A DNA stretch of 64,000 nt, taken from positions 122,935,727 to 122,999,726 of the forward strand of contig OU015498.1 of assembly GCA_907164885.2 (NCBI GenBank). The letters run 5' to 3'. Position 1 is the stretch's first letter, and the number at the start of each line of letters is the position of its first letter. The notes under the pieces were generated by a model, which was not told where the DNA came from, made no database searches, and saw only the letters and a list, made by a program, of their open reading frames with translations. Positions 30,816-42,831 of the stretch are shown piece by piece. This stretch comes from Dolomedes plantarius. Lineage: Eukaryota > Arthropoda > Arachnida > Araneae > Dolomedidae. The translations under genes and the position numbers were made by a program.

Positions 30816-31986
30816 TTACAATACTTTAAAGTTTCCGCTACCGGACTCCTATGTGAACAGGCCCTAGGACTCAGTCGCTAATTGCTTGCAAGAGACTCAT
30901 AAAAAGTTGACGTGTTAATGTAGCGGGCAGCAAAATTAGTATACAACGCTGTGCTTTAAATTTCCTGGATGAATATTCCATCACGAGACCTTATTAACTA
31001 ACGCCTCAATTCTTCCTTCAGTGATGATAACCGTTCGGCGACTGCTCATTAGATAGAGAGATTTGAGAATACATTACGTTACTTTTACGTTTTTTGCTTT
31101 GAATCGGATAACTCAGCCATTTCCATCATTAAAGAAAACGGCACGATCTAATGTTTAAACCCAATTGCTTTTTTTACCCCCTCATTCGAACAATATAAAA
31201 AATACTCTTGTTCGTTTCAACATTAACAACAGTACTTATGGACTACATAACATATTTAGGTGTGTGCATGTGTGTACGGCTATAAAAATACAGTTCATTT
31301 AGCTGTACATGCAGTATAATTGAAATATTCTAAGCTTATAAAGTATCATTTGCGGAACATGTTTAGCTATTTAACTTTTGTAAATATCACGTAGCTAATT
31401 TTTAAAGGAGTTGTTTACAAGTTTAGATTAGATCCTTGAACTCACCATCCGTCTCAGATCCAGATATTTCCGATCAGTTTGTGGGTGTGTACATCAACGT
31501 ATATTTCGAATTCTTGAGATGACAATTGTGGAGGTGAAGTTGTCAATGATATATCACATTTGTAGAGACCAAAATTTCATTTAATTTTACGCACTAGATA
31601 GGGCCCGACATAGCGACAAAGACCTGGCGGATGGAATCCTATTAATTTCATCACTCAGAGATCAAACATTATGACCGACAAATGTGAAGTAGCGCTTGAG
31701 TGATTTCAAAAATTACATCTCAGAGAAAAAAGTTTTTTGATATGTAATTTCTAAAACTTCTTAAATGGAATCATTTTTCATAACGGGTATGGTTCTATTT
31801 CTTCGGCTGCGGCTGGCTTGATTTTTAGAACATATAAATTTAAATGTATCTTCAAAACACTGCAGCTGATTTTTTTAAAAATACTCTTTTAACTATACCA
31901 TCTTGGGACTTCGAATACTATTATATAAAGGTGCTGTGGTAACAGATAGATTGAAGTTAACTGACTTTTTTACTTGAGGAAATATA
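30816..31986. other. non-coding stretch
   Basis: No gene or element recognised. 31940-31986 matches 36380-36420 and represents the left flank of the Tigger-type insertion that follows. Confidence 0.4.
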
Positions 31987-31988
31987 TA

Positions 31989-32957
31989 CAGTAACCACCG
32001 CTTATAGTGATCAGTGGTTATAAGAATCAACCGTTTATAAGAATCAATATCGCAAAAACAAAAACAAATGTATTATTTCCATGTTAAATTTTTTCGCTTT
32101 AAAGAATCAATCCACCGGTTTTAAGAATCAGTTTACACTCTTCGCTTTCCTTTCATTTTTCTAAACAAGCCATTTAAACCCTCGAAAGGGACGAAGTTCT
32201 TTATTTATTTTTTTTAAAGGAAGAGTGATAAGATGGGATGGAATACAGTCGTAAAATGCATCCCTTTCTTTGTTGACCATAACATAATAGTTTCCCCTTA
32301 AACGCTTTAGTTAAACACTGTCCTATTAGCTTGACCCAGGGGCATCCTACCTGCACGGATGCGATTTCACTTTTCTCTACTGACAAACAAAGACATGGAC
32401 TCTTTTTTCCTACCTCCCACATCCTGGTTGCGGCCTCTTGAACCCTGAAACACATAAATCTTCGGGGAACTGTCCACTATCACTTAGGCAAACGTGACAT
32501 TATTAGATTCAGCACGTTATCAAACCGTGAAACGTAAGCTAGAAAGTGAATCTTGGTCAGAGACTACTGGTATTGAAAGAGATATAACAGCCTCCTGAAA
32601 ACTTCATTACGTCAAACTACCATAGAAAACTTTTTTTGCACCCTTCCTGTAGTTGAAATGTTAAACTGTTAAGCAGGTATGTTGTAACAAATATTGGATT
32701 TTTTTCTTCTCTTACTATAATCATGTGTATCTAATTATAGGTCTAGCAATTAAGTTGTATTTTTAAAATTATAAAAATAATTTTAATAAAAGAGAATTAA
32801 CGTAAATTATAGAGTATTTTATAGTAAATTATCTAATATATGTATATATAGGCGTGTGTTCCTGTCCAGAAACCTAAATTTCGGCTATAAGAATCAACCG
32901 CTTATAAGAATCAAAAACAGTAATAACAAACGTGATTCTTATAAGCGGAAATCACTT
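31989..32957. mobile_element. non-autonomous Tigger-like element, copy 1
   Basis: Left CAGTAACCACCGCTTATAGT and right (reverse complement) AAGTGATTTCCGCTTATAAG are imperfect inverted repeats; TAAGAATCAACCG-type motifs repeat near both ends. TA flanks at 31987-31988 and 32958-32959. It is clearly related to 53169-54170, but lacks about 170 bp that copy 2 has (near 32580). No transposase. Confidence 0.8.
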
Positions 32958-32959
32958 TA

Positions 32960-33690
32960 CTTTCGCAAAAGACCTTATAACCTGTCTTCGCAGATTATTA
33001 TTAATCTATATATATAAAACAGTTCCGTAACTGACTCACTGACTCACTGACATACAACGAACAGACCAAACCGCTGGACCTAAAGGGCTGAAATTTTGCA
33101 TGGCGATTCTTCTTATGGTGTAGGGATGCACCAAGAAAGATTTTTGAAAATTTCTTAGATTTTTTTAAATTAAATTTTTAAGCTGTTTTTGTAACTTTTT
33201 TTAAAGTTTGCATTTGAAATAATAATTTGAGGGTTATAAAATTTATATCACGAGAACGATCATAAAAATTCCTTTAAAATGAAATCTTTTTCGAACCTTT
33301 ACCTCGATTTTCTGAATTTTGGTGAATTTTTAAAGATTAATTTTTAGAATTTAATCTATTAAATGCTGATCACGTGATTTCTGTTTCTGGTACTTTAAAT
33401 AAATATATCGTCACGTGCATAACAACTAAATAAACAAAAAAAAAATTTTTATCCTTTCTAATGCAGTAGACGATTGGATATTATCCAAAAAAATAAATAT
33501 CCCTTACGATTTTTTTATAAATATATGTATGTATATTTTTTACATCAATTGTATACATTGATCGTCGCATTTATTATAAATATATATATTTATTTTTTTG
33601 GCATTAATTGCATACATTTATTTGGAAGTTTATTTGAAGTTTCTATAAAATCGTTGAGTGTTGTAAAAGACTCATACACACAGTTGTGAA
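32960..33690. other. repeat-like non-coding stretch
   Basis: 32960-33005 is the right half of a sequence also present near 36427-36470. From about 33006 the sequence ACTGACTCACTGACTCACTG and ACCGCTGGACCTAAAGGGCT resembles a dispersed arthropod repeat. The remainder is AT-rich. No gene supported. Confidence 0.4.
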
Positions 33691-34963
33691 TGCGTTTCGA
33701 CCACAAGTCGATTTTTTTTAATCGCTTCTATTTTATCTTCAACTTTAAATATATTTGCACCTTGTAAGCTCAAATTCATTCAAATAAGTAAAAATATCAG
33801 TCAAGTAAGCAACCTTAGCTAACCAGGAAAAATCTTTACAACATCTGTTTCACTTCAAATTGCGTATCCATTAAAAATAATGGTATTTCATCACGAAACT
33901 CAAAAAGGCGATTGAGTACTTTCTCACGTTACGAAGTTCTGTGTGCAACAGATGTGTATGTTGACTTCCCATCTCCTCGCACTAAACTTTAAAAACTCGG
34001 GAATTCAACGGAAGCGCCTTAATGAAATTGACAACTTTAACAACTTCATCCAATGTTTTCTTTCATTTTCGGATGCTAATGATTCTCTGTGTATGCAGGA
34101 ATGGTTCCAAACGACCTGAGGTGCAACACCTTTAATAAGATCAATCAATCCAGTTCTTGTTTCTGACATTGCACGAGCCCCATCAGTGCGAATTCCAACA
34201 CATTTTGACCACTCAATTTCATTTTTGGTTATAAAATTATTCAAAATATTAAATATGGCCTTTGCTGTAGTACGCGAAGGTAGTGAATCGCAAAATAATA
34301 AATCTTTTTGTATTTTAAACTAGCCACGTACCCCTTTTTGTGTATCATTAACTATGGGTACCCCCAATAAAAAAACCTTAGTTTTATAAAAATGTGTTAT
34401 ATTAGTTAAAGTTTAACTGTCCACGCACAAAGTAGCCATTTATCCATCGTCGTAATTAATAAATATAAACACTTATCGTTAAATATATAAACACTTTTCA
34501 AAGTATACGACGTTTAACTATTACTACTGTAATATGTCCACGCACAAAGTAAGATTGGAAATTGGAAAGTTACTGAGACTGAGCAGTTAATAATGAATAA
34601 ATAGACACAGACAGAATGGCGAAAGAGGGAAATGAATGCACGGTGGCCGAAACTCGCTGGAGGTGACTCGTCGTTGCGGCAGTGTGCCGGTAGCCAGCGC
34701 TGCTCTCCCTGTCTGTGACTGTGTTGCATACTTGCACACTACTGTTCCAATTTACTCCAGCCACAAATACAGTAGTAACGAGCGACATGTTTTCTTGCTG
34801 CTTTACTGATAGTTTTCAGTTTTAAATCATTACTCAAACTTTTGTCACAATTAAATTATAGCATGTATCAATATAACTTTGTATACTTTTTGGTAGTCAA
34901 CCGCGTACCCCTACATATTTTCGCGTATCCCCAAGGGGTACGCGTACCACCGGTTGAAAACTA
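33691..34963 (-). mobile_element. hAT element fragment (right terminus present)
   Basis: The right end, read on the minus strand, starts TAGTTTTCAACCGGTGGTAC and continues GCGTACCCCTTGGGGATACG, a hAT-type terminus. Decayed transposase is on the minus strand to its left. The left terminus was not identified. Confidence 0.65.
34005..34244 (-). pseudogene. hAT transposase fragment (ZBED5-like region)
   Basis: Minus-strand reading WSKCVGIRTDGARAMSETRT, then LIDLIKGVAPQVVWNHSCIH and RESLASENE. The TDGARAM and CIHRE blocks lie in the catalytic domain of ZBED5/Charlie-type hAT transposases. Further decayed sequence (LAKVAYLTDIFTYLNEF) continues to about 33790 in other frames. Confidence 0.78.
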
Positions 34964-35045
34964 TTAAGCTAGAGGATAAACGAAGATGCAGAAATGAAAA
35001 GCCAATAATGGATGGAAAAACTCTTTATTTAGCGATACTTTACAC

Positions 35046-36185
35046 CAGCGGTTCTCAACCTGGGGGGCGCGCCCCCCTGGGGAGGCGTAGAAGAATTTCA
35101 AGGGAGGCGTGAGTTTAAAAAAAAAATAATAAATAAAATTAACTGTAATTTACTGTACTCAATTTTGCAGTCACAATGTAACCGTAACATATTTTCGACA
35201 TACGAACACGAACACAATAACTGTCGCACACGATAATTGTCGTAGCTGCAATGTCAGAAAAACATTCTGAAGACTTAAGGATGCAGTTAAGAGTTTCACA
35301 GAAAAGATAACTCTTTGGCAACGCCGTCGTCAGAGTTCAGAGCCAAACATTTCGTCCTTTCGAAGACTGAACGACATCCTCGATGATAAAGAAACACTCA
35401 CATTGCAATATAAAAATGAACTGATGGACCTTATATCAGGGCATTTGGTAGCATTGCAATATGAAATTGCAGACTATTTTCCAGATATTAGTTCAGAGAA
35501 CTGGGAGTTTAAGTTGACAAGAGATCCTTTTAAAATCGACGTGGATATACTTCCTGATCATATTCAGGAACAGGCAGGCAATCGACCTAAAATGTGATTC
35601 TCAAGCAAACGCGGAATTGGAAAACATCGATGTTAAAAACTTTTGGTTACGCCATTTTCCTGTTTACCCAGAAGTTCCTTTGGAAGCTTCGAGGTTGTTA
35701 GTGAAGTTTTCATCCACATATCTCTGTGAATCTGGATTTTCAGCATTAGCATACATAAAGTCAAAATATCGAGCAAAGCTGGACGTTGAAAGTGACCTGA
35801 GGTGTGCTTTGTCACACTTAAAACCTAATATTTAAAAACTTGTCAAGGACAAACAGTTCCAACCAAATTAATGTCGTGAAAGTGACTGGTATTACATTCC
35901 AACCTCACCTAGATCCTTGATTACCTCAAATATATTTGATCTGTATTTAATTCTTTGATTTCATATGTTCTAATAATAATATATTCCAAATTAAGATATG
36001 AGTTGTAATATTAAATTTTGTGTATGAAATTATCTATTCTATATTTTCATTTAATAACCAGCTTCAGTTTCAAATTCCGATTGTACTACTTGTATTGACC
36101 ATATATGGTAGTGGTGGTGGGGGAGGCGTGACCTTACATCAGTGTTCAAAGGGGGGCACAGAGCCTGAAAGGTTGAGAACCTCTA
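35046..36185 (+). mobile_element. hAT element with SPIN-like termini
   Basis: Left CAGCGGTTCTCAACCTGGGG and right (reverse complement) TAGAGGTTCTCAACCTTTCA share GGTTCTCAACCT. The perfect 8-bp duplication CTTTACAC flanks it (35038-35045, 36186-36193). The 1140-bp element keeps the C-terminal part of a transposase. YAGNGGTTCTCAACCT is the terminal pattern of SPIN and related hAT-Charlie elements. Confidence 0.9.
35403..35835 (+). pseudogene. hAT transposase C-terminal part
   Basis: Plus-strand reading DYFPDISSENWEFKLTRDPF, then after a frame change FWLRHFPVYPEVPLEASRLL and STYLCESGFSALAYIKSKYR, the conserved C-terminal dimerisation block, ending ALSHLKPNI. The catalytic half and BED finger are absent. 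Confidence 0.82.
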
Positions 36186-36193
36186 CTTTACAC

Positions 36194-37218
36194 TACGATC
36201 ATTATTAAAGATCCCTTCACGAGAGAAAGAAGATCCCAACTACAGCGCTGATGAACAGCGCCCTCCACCGTCAGGATTACGTTTCCGGCTATACATCCCC
36301 ATGTGGTTCTGTTTTGTTTTGTTCCTATGTGAGTTTTCTACCTCCCCTAAAAGTTCGTACGTTGAGTTTTTAATCACCCTGTAGATTGCAGTTACATGAC
36401 GTTTTTACTTAAAGTAATTAACAGTTCCACAAAAGACCTTATAACCTGTCATGGTAGATTATTATTAATTAGTCTATATTTTTTTAGTATCATTTCTACA
36501 TATACTCGTAGTTACAGTAGAGTCGATTTATATTTTCAGCAGAACCCCAACCTTGAACGATATTTAAAGGCCGAAGGATCCCTATATTTCGAAAATAAAT
36601 TTTACTCATTGGTATTTTATTCCGATCGATAAGAACTTTTTAATTATTTTTTATAACCATTTTGAATTTCAAAAGTTTTGCTTGGTATTTTTTAGCAAGC
36701 TGATAGGAAGTGCAAAATTTTAATCAAAAACATTTTTGCATTTCTTTGAAAAAAACAAACAAATCTTTTAAACAAAAAACCTGTACAGGGCAAATAAGGA
36801 TGTCTCAGCAGTTTGGTGTAAATCGTATTTACAAGATTCGGTTTCCTGTATGCAATTTAATTTTCAATTGTTTCTTATCATATCTAAGCATTTTATCAGA
36901 TTACGTTTTATCAAATGCGTTTTATCTGCTAACGAGAGTATAATTTGATATTTTATCACTTTCATTATGTGGGACAAGTTTACATGAATGATGCATCATT
37001 GCAATGTACATAGTAGTTTAGTTTTTAGCATACTTGTTCAACATATTGAATTAAATTGGCAAATTGAGAAAAAGTCTATTAATCAGAGTTTCTTTATAAC
37101 AAAGTAATTAAGTGGAACGATGCGACTTTCTTACATGCAAACTAAACTATGCTTCGATTAAGAATTTAAAACTGTCACTATGATCATGTTCCAAAGATAT
37201 TTAAACTGCAGAAAAAAA
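36194..37218. other. non-coding stretch with a paralogous copy of a transposon target
   Basis: 36387-36480 matches the two flanks of the Tigger-type element at 31989-32957 without the insertion (for example AAAAGACCTTATAACCTGTC). No gene seen elsewhere in the stretch. Confidence 0.5.
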
Positions 37219-38194
37219 ACGAATGAAACATCTTCAAATTGGCATAAGAAATTGTTTAGCATTGAATCAAATCAAATCTGAGTGAATCAAATTTTAGGCC
37301 TTGATAACATTGGAGAAGAGCAGAAAGCCAACGATAAAAATTTTAATCAATCACAGAGCACAAGACAGTGAGTGACCTTGTGATACATCAAACCAGTCAT
37401 AGGTCATGTCAAAAATCTCTGCGGCACCGGAGAAACTACTCTACGTTCTGAAAGTTAAAACGAATGAAACACCTCCAAATTGGCATAGGAAATTGTTTGC
37501 AATGTTAATAAGGCCCTAATCATACATTCATTTTTTTCAGACATACACATGCGTACATATATATATATATAGATAGATACATACATATATGCATACAAAA
37601 GAGGTAAGCAACGATAAGTAATCCTACGTTAATAACCCGCGGTAGTTTCGTTAGAAGAGACTACCTGAAATTTTTTCTTAAATTAAACATTTGATTGGAA
37701 TTAAATTATGGGGAATGCATTTTAGTGTTTTTCTTCGTGTCTTAAAAGTCCTTTTTACAGATAACATGCTGTGCGGGAATGGGGAGAGGAGGTATCGCAG
37801 AATCCGTGGAAACCATTGAAGAGGGTCGCAACTCGAAAAAAAGATTGGAAACACTGGACTACAGGGTTTGCTGTCAAATACGTCGTAGAAGTCGCAGCTG
37901 TGATAAAATCACAGTTGCAGCACGATGTGGAACGATCAGACATGACCTTCAGTGAAGGAAAGTTCGAAAGGTGTCTAGTGATGCAACGTGTATTATATGT
38001 TAACGAATTAATTTTCCTTTCCGCGTAATTTTTTGGCGGCACGTGGAGGCCAGATTTTCAGTGCATTCACCATGCGGTATTTGTTGATTAAGACTTGACG
38101 ACAGTGATTTTAATTCGTAACTTTTGTTTTCCGCCTGAGGCGATATTTAAAACTCCTCAAGGTAAACCGGTGTCGTTTAAACAAGGAAAACTCG
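37219..38194. other. non-coding stretch with short direct repeats
   Basis: A block of about 48 bp (CGAATGAAACATCTTCAAAT onward) at 37219-37265 recurs at 37459-37505 with a few changes. An 85-codon plus-strand frame at 37771-38028 has no recognisable domain and is not supported as a gene. Confidence 0.4.
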
Positions 38195-38350
38195 AATAAA
38201 GTAAATTTATAAAATAAGAGGAATTTAATTATTTTAATATACACACATTACTTTAGATTCACTCAATTTTCATGATACATGTCTAGTAAATATATACATC
38301 ATCTATGTTTTTAGCGAGTAAATCACTGCTTAATAAATAACATGTTTTAT
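38195..38350. repeat. dispersed repeat of about 150 bp, copy 1
   Basis: AAAGTAAATTTATAAAATAA and the following AT-rich block (ATACATGTCTAGTAAATAT) match 50752-50905 in the same orientation at roughly 85-90% by eye. Confidence 0.65.
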
Positions 38351-38602
38351 GGCAGTAAAAACATCTTTCTGGGGAACCGTTAAGCACTTGTTTGATAGAT
38401 ATAGAATTTTGAAAAATATGTAATTTTTTAATAAATGTTTAATTTAATTTACAATTATTTGATAAATTTTTCGGTGGTCTTTGTCTCACACGAGGGTTAA
38501 ATTATAACTGCAATTTTTCGAAAGATTTTTTTATATATGTAGAGTTTTTCTCTCTCTCTCCCCACAAAATACGGGAAATACCAATTTAAATATTTCTATT
38601 CG

Positions 38603-38963
38603 ACGGACCCGGTGGCTCGATTGGTAAAGGCGTCGAGCAAGTGATCTGAGGGTTTGCGGGCTCGAGGCCGGTCGCTGACAAAATCCACCGCCGTGTACAC
38701 TAATGGTGGCCGGGTGCACGCAAAATAGGGCGTGGCTGCAATGTCCTCCAAGTTCTCAAATTTACCTCTGGGGGTGCTGGGTCAGGTGGTCTGGTCCCGC
38801 CCCTTGACTCGGTTCAAAATTCGCGGACCGTCAAACGAGTGCAGTGTGGACCCACCCCCTGTGGTGCACCGGGGCAACGTATGCGGCGAAGTGGTCTCAC
38901 GCTTCCGGCTCTCCCTGGAGAAGAGCCTAGGCTCAGTTCTCCCAGCCATTAGGGAAAAAAATG
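38603..38963 (+). mobile_element. tRNA-derived SINE, family 2
   Basis: An A-box-like GGTGGCTCGATTGGTAAAGG (38611) and a B-box-like GGGCTCGAGGCC (about 38658) form a tRNA-like head; a GC-rich body of about 280 bp and an A-rich end (AGGGAAAAAAATG) follow. Flanking TTTCTATTCG (38593-38602) and TTCCTATTCG (38964-38973) match at 9 of 10 positions. Sequence and body differ from the SINE at 21087. Confidence 0.85.
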
Positions 38964-38973
38964 TTCCTATTCG

Positions 38974-39506
38974 TTTTTCTTCTCTATTAGTTTTGGAAAA
39001 TGTAGCCACGTGTAAAAAAACAAAATGTACAAAAATTATAAAATTCGTAGACATGGGAAGAAATAAATTCAAATTCTGTAGCAACGTTTCGAAAGCATTA
39101 ATATTTGCAATTATTCTGAAATATTGTCGCAGAGCTTGAGATCATCTAAAGCTCGTTAGCTGAAGCACGGAATTTGATATAAAACTAAGTGAAAAGCTTT
39201 TCTGGTACGCAGTTTATGGAATTTTATATGTTGTGGGCGTTATTTGGCTAAACATAAACGTAAATGGTACACGTCTTTCCCTGCAATTTCAAGTATATTT
39301 AGCAATCACTTTAAATGAGTACAACTGGATAAAATTCTATCAAAAAGTTCATTTTTACACTTTTTCCTGAACGGGAAATCTGAAACTTAGAAAGCAAAAT
39401 CTGGATTTCACGGAACCTGATAGGTTGTGTTTACGAGAGCTACTACGGTCATCTCTCATTACACGAGGGCTAAATTGACTTAAATTCTATCACCGAGGTT
39501 TGCTTA
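38974..39506. other. non-coding stretch
   Basis: Nothing recognised between the SINE and the mariner remnant. Confidence 0.35.
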
Positions 39507-39800
39507 TGAGGTTCGTTTGGTAGGTCCGTGCAAAAATGATCAAAACATTTTTTTTTATAGTTTACATTTATTTTTCTTCATAATCTACCTTAGGTCAATA
39601 CATTTGGTCCAATGGCTTTCAAGTTTTTTAATCTCCTCCATTAAGTAAGACTTGTCCAACTCTGAAAACAAAACGTGTGTTTCACTAATAACTTTCGCCA
39701 TTTCGCCTCCGAAAAAGTACTGTTTTATCAAAATACAGTACTCATTTTTCTTCGTTGTGTGACCTAGAAAACTAAAAAAATTTCGACCCAAAGAAAATAT
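39507..39800 (-). pseudogene. mariner transposon end with transposase C-terminus
   Basis: Left end TGAGGTTCGTTTGGTAGGTC follows TA (39505-39506). The minus strand reads FSELDKSYLMEEIKKLESHW followed by TKCIDLR, the closing helix of mariner transposases. The catalytic domain is missing beyond about 39800. Confidence 0.65.
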
Positions 39801-40191
39801 GCAAAATTTTTCAGAACATAAAATTATACTGTCTTCCGTTACTACTCATTCCTATAGAATTGAGATATCTTAGTTTTAAGGCTCATGTCAATGTACTTCT
39901 GATCGTATGTCTGAAATTAATTTTTAGACGGTTTTATCTCAGAACGCCATTCTTATCGGTGAAATTACTTATGTCAGGCATATTTCACTTCTTGAAAAGC
40001 TCTTACGCATTATTTTTCCGTTTTCTGTTATTTGTTATTCTTTTATGTCATAATTTTATTTTTTAAGCTTTATCAAAATTTTAAAAACTGTACATTGTAA
40101 TTGATTTGATTTGATTTTTGTTCCTCATATGTATTGTTTTTACGTTTCATTTAGATTTATTTGTGAATTTTATCTTTATTTTATTAATATT

Positions 40192-40222
<31 letters not shown>

Positions 40223-40475
40223 TTGTTTTCCTGTGGCATTATTCGCCTTTTAATAGCTTTTATGGTGTATGGCAACGTCTGATCTTCGGAGGCAGTTTGA
40301 TTACTCTCGGGTAGTTTCATTGTTGCTTATTTTTCTCTTTCTGATGTCCTCGAAATTCGAGTTCTAGGTTAATTAAGTTTGCTGTGGACTATAACCCTAA
40401 TGGATTCGCTCACCTCAATGTTAACATACGGAGAAAATTTGTCCAAGGATTGCCGACTTGGAAAAGTACTTAGTA
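39801..40475. other. non-coding stretch with (GT)n and an inverted-repeat arm
   Basis: A GT microsatellite lies at about 40196-40222. 40381-40440 (GGATTCGCTCACCTCAATGT) has an inverted match at 50689-50742 on the other side of BEL-3. No gene. Confidence 0.5.
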
Positions 40476-40740
40476 GTTTATAATAGTGTATAATGTAATG
40501 TCAAAAACAACCGACAATGGCGGAGGCGCCAAATGTATGTAAATCGATAAACTAAAAGAGTTATTCAAACCAACCAAGCACCGACTGCCATGCAACCAAT
40601 GTGGGAAAGTAAATAAATTAAGCTTAACATGACCGAAACATTCTTACTTCCAGTCTTCTTGTAGTATGGTGTCACCGCAGTGCAAGGTATTCCAAATCAT
40701 AACTAATTAGAATCTAAATACATTTCACTTGTAGTAGATA

Positions 40741-42273
40741 CACTGGTGAGATAAATTAAGGGAATTTGCATATTTTATTGAATTTCATGAAAAGAACTGA
40801 ATTGAATATAAAACCACTGCTTCTAGACAAAAATGCAAATCTTGTACGTCAAATACGTAAGCGTACACGTGTGTGTAGGCGGAGCCAGTAGAGAAACAGG
40901 CTTTATAAGCGCGCGTAAGTTAAGACGCATTTCGTTCGCTAGCACACCTCGGCGAATTTCTTGGCGTTATTTTGCAGCAATCGGTTAATTTCAAATTGTA
41001 ACAGTAAAAATGAGTAACCACCAACGTTTAGATAATGGAATGAGGTGGCGAATTGTGGGGAGGCTAGAAGCAGACCAATCTCAAGTCCAAATTTGAAGAT
41101 TGTTCAATTTAACGCCCAGCGTCGTGTGTAACTTATGGAAACAGTTCCAGGATACCGGATCCATCGAGAGAAAGCCTGGGCAAGGTCGTCGAAGAGCCAC
41201 GACGGCCAGAGAAGATCGCCATTTGTCGATTATAGCGAGGCGTAACAGGAGTGCTACAGCTTCTCAGCTCTCTCGTGACTTCTCGTCTCTCGGGCAGCCA
41301 CAGGAACCCGTGTATCAAGGGTGACTGTTTCCAAAAGACTTCATGAGAGAGGGTTGCTTGCAAGAAGACCTTCTGTTTGCATCCCGCTCACTTCTACGAA
41401 CAGGAGAATCCGTTTATCATGGTGCAGAGAGCATAGAGATTGGAGTATGGATCAATGGGCGACCGTTCTCTTCACTGATGATTCCCGGTTCAGCCTAAAC
41501 ACCGATTCTCGCCGTACGTTCATATGGAGAGAACCAGGGACCCGCTACCTACCCTCCAATGTCCGCGAAATCGACCATTATGGCGGAGGAGGTTTAATGG
41601 TCTGGGCAGGCATCATGTTGTATGGCCGCACACCTCTCCATGTCTTTGAAAGAGGCACTGTGGCTGGTGTGGGGTATAGGGATGAGGTCTTGGAGCCCTA
41701 TGTTCGCCTTTTCAGGGGTGCAGTTGGCCTTGAGTTAATTTTAATGGACGATAACGCGAGGCCACATAGAGCTCTTCTGGTCGACGAATTTCTAGAGAGT
41801 GAGGATATTCGCCGGATGGTTTATCCAGCCATATCTCCAGACCTTAACCCTATAGAGCATGTCTGGGACGCTCTGGGGAGGGCAATTGCAACTCGCAACC
41901 CCCCTCCGAGAATCATCCAGAGAATGAAAACAGCGTTGCTGAACGAGTGGGACCAATTGCCACAGGAAATGATAAACTGCCTTATTTCAAGTATGAAATC
42001 ACGCTACGAGACCTGTATATCTGTAAGAGGGGACCATACCCCCTATTTACCCATCTATTAACCCTTTTTTTGTTTATTCTGCAACAGCTGTTTCATACCT
42101 TCCGACTCCAACGAGTGTTACGCACGATCATGCGTGTGTATTACAATTATTGAACGGTTGTTTGTTTTGTATTGTATCAATGTATGTACATATCAAATTT
42201 CATTAATATCGGTACAGTAGTTCTAGAGATAATCGACGAAATCTGAAAATTCTCTTAATTTCTTACAGCAGTG
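40741..42273 (+). mobile_element. Tc1-type DD34E transposon
   Basis: Left CACTGGTGAGATAAATTAAG and right (reverse complement) CACTGCTGTAAGAAATTAAG open inverted repeats, with TA at 40739-40740 and 42274-42275. The other BEL-3 LTR has the uninterrupted site GTAGATATTTATTCC at about 49192-49206, giving an empty-site control. Confidence 0.93.
41010..42061 (+). pseudogene. Tc1-like transposase DD34E, one stop and one frameshift
   Basis: The ATG at 41010-41012 starts MSNHQRLDNGMRWRIVGRLE; a TGA interrupts after SQVQI (about 41095), and a one-base shift near 41290 moves to the frame read to 42061. HTH motifs are followed by FTDDSRFSLN (D), LMDDNARPHRA (D) and SPDLNPIEHVWDAL (E), with 34 residues between the second D and the E. 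It resembles the intact transposase at 29524-30564 throughout and extends a few residues past HTPY. The catalytic triad is intact, so decay is recent. Confidence 0.9.
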
Positions 42274-42831
42274 TATTTATTCCAATTTTCACGACCAGTA
42301 AATGTGGAGTAGAACAAAACGTTGCAAAATGGCAGTGATTCACTCAGCGACATCGACGAAGGGAGAACTGGTCCCAAAAATAACAAATACGTTTAGGAGT
42401 AATTACTTGAATTCACAATGGGAGGACCTGCCTTGTGCAAAGCCCTCGCTAAAATATTTCTTGTTGAAACCCATAAATCTTGAGAAGCCGCTTCTTAAAA
42501 TTTGGCTTTAAATTGCACGAAAAGAACCATGCTAGTTGTAAAAGTTATTGAAAACAGAATTCTAAAAACTTATACCGTTGCCACTTCAGAAAATTGAAAA
42601 ACACTGCCATCTGTTGGTGAACACAAATAAAACGTATAAAAATTAACAATAAAAATGTCTTTTAAGTCCAAACATCATCCCGCACGAGGAGGTGGAGAAG
42701 TTAGTCTCTGGACAAAGGACAGATCTTAGTCACAGGCCTGGTGAATTCTCCAGCTTCAGTCCGAAGTTTAACTACTCGGATGATTCCGTCACTAGCTGGA
42801 AAAACCTGTTGGATTCGAGCAAGAGTTCACT

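Larger units (their letters stand above)
40476..42648 (-). repeat. BEL-3 3' LTR, split by a Tc1 element
   Basis: The parts 40476-40740 and 42276-42648 match 48930-49583 consecutively (for example ACCGACAATGGCGGAGGCGC and TTCACGACCAGTAAATGTGG). Exact ends are uncertain by about 10 bp because AATAAAAATG is shared on the inner side. The left LTR has one AGTTTA-TAATAGTG unit where the right LTR has three. Confidence 0.82.

Noticed and set aside
34514..34788. Overlapping minus-strand frames of about 70 codons
   Set aside because: Located in the non-coding leader of the hAT fragment without domain similarity.
37771..38028. 85-codon plus-strand frame
   Set aside because: No recognisable domain, mirrored by an equally long antisense frame, and no splice or promoter context.
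38611..38680. Possible functional tRNA gene
   Set aside because: Same reasoning: tRNA-like head of a SINE with a long unrelated body.
38732..39139. 135-codon plus-strand frame
   Set aside because: It runs through the SINE body into flanking DNA, so it is not a gene.
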